DNA of 64,000 nucleotides from Nocardia beijingensis NBRC 16342 (GTDB lineage Bacteria > Actinomycetota > Actinomycetes > Mycobacteriales > Mycobacteriaceae), in the NCBI RefSeq assembly GCF_001612785.1, contig NZ_BDBC01000008.1:1-64000 (forward strand), read 5' to 3'. Both the position numbers and the translations under genes were made by a program. Shown in pieces: positions 60,932-64,000 of this stretch. The first letter of the stretch is position 1; every line of letters starts with the position of its first letter. Below the pieces are notes generated by a model. The model searched no databases, was not told the origin of the DNA, and worked only from the letters and a program-made list of their open reading frames with translations.

Positions 60932-61732
60932 TCAGTCGGCGAACGGTGACTCGGTCTTGCCGATCAGATCGGCGACCGAGTCCACCACCATCGTCGGGCG
61001 GTAGGGGTAGGCCTCGAAGGACGCGCGGGTGGAGATACCCGAGGTGACCAGGATGGTGCGCATGCCCGCTTCCAGGCCGGAGATGACGTCGGTGTCCATC
61101 CGGTCGCCGATCATCACCGTGGACTGGGAATGGGCGCCGATGCGGCGCAGCGCGGAGCGCATCATCAGCGGATTCGGCTTGCCGACGTAGTACGGGTCGC
61201 GGCCGGTGGCGCGGGTGATCAGCGCGGCCACCGAGCCGGTCGCGGGCAGCGAACCGTCGCGGGAAGGGCCGGTCGGGTCCGGATTGGTCGCGATGAACCG
61301 GGCGCCTCGCTCCACCAGCCGGATCGCGGTGGTGATCGCCTCGAACGAGTACGTCCTGGTCTCGCCGAGGACCACGTAGTCCGGGTCGCTGTCGGTCAGC
61401 ACGTAGCCGATCTCGTGCAACGCCGTGGTGAGCCCGGACTCGCCCACCACGTACGCGGTGCCGTTAGGGCGCTGTTCGTTCAGGAAGGTGGCGGTGGCCA
61501 GCGCGGAGGTCCAAATCGCTTCTTCGGGGATGTCCAGGCCGGTGTGCCGCAGCCGCGCCTGCAGATCGCGCGGCGTGCGGATCGAATTGTTGGTCAGCAC
61601 CAGGAAGGGCGTGTCGTTGGCGCGCAGTTCGGCGAGGAACTTGTCGGCGCCCGGGATGAGGTGGTCCTCGTGCACCAGCACGCCGTCCATATCGGTCAAG
61701 TAGGACAGGATCGGCTCGTCGTCTGCGTTCAC
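60932..61732 (-). CDS. HAD-IIA hydrolase (NagD/phosphoglycolate type)
   Basis: Predicted 266 aa. HAD motif [14 protein letters not shown] with nucleophile Asp, motif II LTNNS, motif III VGKPNP, motif [15 protein letters not shown]. The large cap between motifs II and III fits subclass IIA. Such enzymes dephosphorylate sugar phosphates or UMP/GMP. GTG 61732 is the preferred start, yielding [16 protein letters not shown]. It diverges from fgd1, 177 nt apart. Confidence 0.88.
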   Translation of the reverse strand: MNADDEPILSYLTDMDGVLVHEDHLIPGADKFLAELRANDTPFLVLTNNSIRTPRDLQARLRHTGLDIPEEAIWTSALATATFLNEQRPNGTAYVVGESGLTTALHEIGYVLTDSDPDYVVLGETRTYSFEAITTAIRLVERGARFIATNPDPTGPSRDGSLPATGSVAALITRATGRDPYYVGKPNPLMMRSALRRIGAHSQSTVMIGDRMDTDVISGLEAGMRTILVTSGISTRASFEAYPYRPTMVVDSVADLIGKTESPFAD

Positions 61733-61909
61733 GCGGCCATTATCCGTTATCGGCCAGCACCCGCCACGGCGGAAACATTTCACCCCTTCGGCGGCGTTCT
61801 CCGCATGAAGATCATCCGCGCCGGGCCGTCGGCGCGGAGGACGGCAGGGTTGACTACTGTCGATGACGGATCGCGATGGCGGCGAAACGAAACGCGAGGA
61901 GCGTGGCAG

Positions 61910-62920
61910 ATGAGCGGACTCAAGCTCGGATACAAGGCATCGGCGGAGCAGTTCGGTCCCCGTGAACTCGTCGAGATCGCGGTGCTGGCCGAGGAACACG
62001 GCTTGGACAGCGCCACCGTGAGCGACCATTTCCAGCCCTGGCGGCACAAGGGCGGCCACGCGCCGTTCTCGCTGGCCTGGCTGGCCGCGGTCGGCGAGCG
62101 CACCGAGCGCATCCAGCTCGGCACGTCGGTGCTCACCCCGACGTTCCGCTACAACCCCGCGGTGATCGCGCAGGCGTTCGCCACCCTCGGCTGCCTGTAC
62201 CCCGACCGCGTCATGCTCGGCGTCGGCACCGGTGAGGCGCTCAACGAGATCGCCACCGGGTACACCGGCGAATGGCCGGAATTCAAGGAGCGTTTCGCGC
62301 GCCTGCGGGAGTCGGTCGACCTGATGCGCGCCCTGTGGACCGGCGACCGCGTCGACTTCGACGGCGAGTACTACAAGACCGTCGGCGCCTCCATCTACGA
62401 CGTGCCCAAGGGCGGGATCCCGATCTATGTCGCCGCGGGCGGCCCGCTGGTCGCGCGGTACGCCGGGCGCGCGGGCGACGGCTTCATCTGCACCTCGGGC
62501 AAGGGCATGGACCTCTACACCGAGAAGTTGATGCCCGCCGTCGCCGAGGGCGCGGCGAAGGCGGGGCGCAGCGCCGACGACATCGACCGGATGATCGAGA
62601 TCAAACTCTCCTACGACACCGATCCGGAGCTGGCCAGGGAGAACACCCGGTTCTGGGCTCCGCTGTCGCTCACCGCGGAGCAGAAGCACAGCATCACCGA
62701 CCCGATCGAGATGGAGGCCGCCGCCGACGCGCTGCCCATCGAGCAGATCGCCAAGCGCTGGATCGTCGCCAGCGACCCCGACCAAGCGGTGGAACAGATC
62801 AAGCCCTACCTCGACGCGGGCCTCAACCACCTGGTCTTCCACGCCCCCGGCCACGACCAGCGCCGTTTCCTCGACCTCTTCCAGCGCGACCTGGCCCCCC
62901 GCCTCCGCGCCCTGGCTTAG
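61910..62920 (+). CDS. fgd1: F420-dependent glucose-6-phosphate dehydrogenase
   Basis: Predicted 336 aa, same as M. tuberculosis Fgd1. LLM-type barrel with [48 protein letters not shown] (catalytic His), [39 protein letters not shown], and [34 protein letters not shown]. It converts glucose-6-phosphate to 6-phosphogluconolactone and reduces F420. ATG 61910 has GAGGAG 9 nt upstream. Followed by a 16-bp hairpin shared with the convergent Ddn-like gene. Confidence 0.96.
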   Translation: MSGLKLGYKASAEQFGPRELVEIAVLAEEHGLDSATVSDHFQPWRHKGGHAPFSLAWLAAVGERTERIQLGTSVLTPTFRYNPAVIAQAFATLGCLYPDRVMLGVGTGEALNEIATGYTGEWPEFKERFARLRESVDLMRALWTGDRVDFDGEYYKTVGASIYDVPKGGIPIYVAAGGPLVARYAGRAGDGFICTSGKGMDLYTEKLMPAVAEGAAKAGRSADDIDRMIEIKLSYDTDPELARENTRFWAPLSLTAEQKHSITDPIEMEAAADALPIEQIAKRWIVASDPDQAVEQIKPYLDAGLNHLVFHAPGHDQRRFLDLFQRDLAPRLRALA

Positions 62921-62924
62921 CCGT

Positions 62925-62988
62925 CCGCGAGTGGCACACCACGGAGAAGCCCTTCTCGGCCGATGCCACGGCGGTGTGCCACTCGCGG
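62925..62988. terminator. large bidirectional hairpin after fgd1
   Basis: CCGCGAGTGGCACACC at 62925-62940 pairs perfectly with 62973-62988 (16 bp). The loop holds a GAGAAG/CTTCTC hairpin. It lies between convergent fgd1 and the Ddn-like gene (stop at 62991) and can serve both. Confidence 0.85.
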
Positions 62989-62990
62989 GG

Positions 62991-63497
62991 CTACGCCCGC
63001 CGGAGGGCGAAGATGCGCAGATCGCGGGTGGTGCGGGTGCGGTAGGCGGCGTAGGCGCCGGTGATGTCGACGAAGCGTTGGAAGATGGCGTCTTTGTCGG
63101 GGTCCGGGACGGGTGTCGCGGTGACCTGGATGCGCTCGCCCGCGATCGCCACCGTCGCGGTGGGGTTGGCCAGGAGGTTCGCGGTCCAGGCGGGGTGGTG
63201 CGCTTGCCCGAAGTTGCTGCCGATCACGTAGAGGGTGTCGCCGTCGTGCACGTACAGCAACGGCTGGGTGCGCGGTTGGCCCGACTTGCGTCCGATGGTG
63301 GTGAGCAGGATGACCGGCGCGCCGATCGGGCCGAGCACGGTGTATTTCGCGCCGGTGCGCTCCAGAACCGCCCGGTCCAGTGGGGTGAGGGCCCGAACGA
63401 GCCGGGAGCCCGGCTTCGTCGCCGCGAATCTGCTTGCCGCACGAGCGAATAGGTTGGTCCGCGAACCCCACTGCCGATCCGGAAATTGCTCAGCCAT
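62991..63497 (-). CDS. Ddn-type deazaflavin (F420)-dependent nitroreductase-like protein
   Basis: Predicted 168 aa. Split beta-barrel family: LERTGAKYTVLGPIGAPVILLTTIGRKSGQPRTQPLLYVHDGDTLYVIGSNFGQAHHPAWTANLLANPTATV is nearly the full signature, with ARHxx-type Lys/Arg for F420 phosphate and the HHPAW Trp for the cofactor. Members reduce nitroimidazoles (Ddn activates pretomanid) or quinones with F420H2. ATG 63497 is chosen; an extension upstream is Pro/Arg-rich with no support. It sits convergent with fgd1, a source of reduced F420. Confidence 0.88.
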   Translation of the reverse strand: MAEQFPDRQWGSRTNLFARAASRFAATKPGSRLVRALTPLDRAVLERTGAKYTVLGPIGAPVILLTTIGRKSGQPRTQPLLYVHDGDTLYVIGSNFGQAHHPAWTANLLANPTATVAIAGERIQVTATPVPDPDKDAIFQRFVDITGAYAAYRTRTTRDLRIFALRRA

Positions 63498-63665
63498 GCC
63501 CGGACTATAGCGGCACGGGAACCCCGGCCCCGGCGGCTTCGCGCCCCGGAGCGGCAACCCCCGCCCGAGTGGGCCTGCCATCGAGCCCGGGGAGCCGCGT
63601 GCCACGCCGAGATCCGGGGGTGGTGATGATCGTCGCGCGGCGGGGTCCGGTTGCCGCTGGTTCAC

Positions 63666-63671
63666 TAAGCT
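63666..63671 (+). promoter_or_regulatory. -10 element of a leaderless promoter (pta)
   Basis: TAAGCT ends 7 nt before ATG 63679. Confidence 0.5.
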
Positions 63672-63678
63672 CTCGGGC

Positions 63679-64000
63679 ATGGCCGACAACGCTCCATCCG
63701 CCGTGTACATCGCCTCTCCCGAGGGCGACACCGGTAAGTCGACGGTGGCCCTCGGGGTACTGCAGACGTTGTGCGCGACGACCGCGCGGGTCGGGGTGTT
63801 CCGGCCGATCACACGCTCGACCACCGAGCCCGACTACATCCTCGAACTGCTGCTCGAGCACAGCACCGCGGACATCGACTACGCGCAGGCGGTCGGCACC
63901 ACCTACGAGCAGGTGCACGCCGACCCGGACGCGGCGATCAGCGAGATCGTCCTGCGCTTCCACGAAGTCGCCAAGCTCTGTGACGCGGTGGTCGTGGTCG
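63679..64000 (+). CDS. pta: phosphate acetyltransferase, N-terminal part (3' end outside window)
   Basis: 107 codons visible, open to the window edge. MADNAPSAVYIASPEGDTGKSTVALGVLQTL matches the N-terminal BioD-like P-loop domain of long Pta proteins (GDTGKST); VGVFRPITRSTTEPDYILELLLEH and EIVLRFHEVAKLCDAVVVV continue it. Long Pta interconverts acetyl-CoA and acetyl-phosphate with AckA. The position next to fgd1 matches M. tuberculosis Rv0407-Rv0408. Promoter probably leaderless. Confidence 0.88.
   Translation, partial: MADNAPSAVYIASPEGDTGKSTVALGVLQTLCATTARVGVFRPITRSTTEPDYILELLLEHSTADIDYAQAVGTTYEQVHADPDAAISEIVLRFHEVAKLCDAVVVV

Overview
The window is chromosomal DNA of a high-GC mycolate-type actinomycete (order Mycobacteriales), most probably Nocardia. 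I base this on codon use, on genes of mycolic-acid bacteria (iniB-iniA-iniC, FprA, Fgd1, an EmbR-like regulator, a fused HadAB-type dehydratase) and on gene order. From memory, much of the window parallels the M. tuberculosis Rv0339-Rv0408 neighbourhood (ini genes, dnaK-grpE-dnaJ-hspR, purA, DUF3151, fba-DedA-GH76, trmH, pyrE, clpB, rhodanese-metZ, fgd1-pta), rearranged and with insertions. I see no prophage, insertion sequence, CRISPR array, rRNA or tRNA.

Layout. 1-5.1 kb: end of a Gly/Ala-repeat IniB protein and two dynamin-like GTPases, IniA and IniC. 5.2-7.1 kb: HhH-GPD protein and a zinc-type dehydrogenase. 7.2-11.6 kb: dnaK-grpE-dnaJ-hspR behind two HAIR operators and a GGAAT-N17-CGTT promoter. 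11.6-12.1 kb: a long AT-richer spacer. 12-15.2 kb: two type II flavohaemoglobin-like genes with a globin-less reductase between them. 15.4-17.3 kb: F420-type and NADPH-type oxidoreductases. 17.5-20.2 kb: clpB with the same promoter/HAIR combination as dnaK. 20.4-27.8 kb: envelope proteins, SDR, pyrE, FabH-like synthase, YhhN, Uma2, TrmH. 27.9-36.4 kb: GH76, two DedA proteins, fba, SARP-FHA regulator, two excalibur proteins, DUF4185, fused MaoC dehydratase. 36.5-43 kb: a very Pro/Ala-rich membrane protein with tandem repeats, DUF3151, FUSC-like transporter, M50 protease with an overlapping DAGK-like protein. 43-48.4 kb: purA, a LAL regulator with an overlapping lipoprotein, Ogt. 48.4-55.6 kb: MocR regulator, Mcr, DUF456, amidohydrolase, FprA behind an IdeR-like box. 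55.6-59.5 kb: SAM-IV riboswitch, rhodanese-metZ, Ser/Thr kinase, divergent RpiB-like protein. 59.6-64 kb: DJ-1/MarR pair with palindromes, HAD phosphatase, fgd1, Ddn-like oxidoreductase and the start of pta.

Functional links. HspR, encoded at the end of the dnaK operon, probably represses both dnaK and clpB, and an alternative (SigH-type) sigma factor probably drives both. GH76 and DUF4185 suggest mannan and arabinan turnover in the envelope. Fgd1 would supply reduced F420 to the Ddn-like and LLM enzymes. Several regulators sit next to repeated sequences that look like their own operators (MarR at 59.6 kb, MocR at 48.4-48.7 kb). Many genes have a TAnnnT-type -10 only 6-8 nt before the start codon and little Shine-Dalgarno sequence, suggesting widespread leaderless transcripts. 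I did not find a clearly new multi-gene system. The freshest leads are the nested palindrome over the DJ-1 start codon, the paired flavohaemoglobin/reductase cluster, the RpiB-like protein with altered active-site residues, and the DAGK-like protein overlapping a membrane protease.
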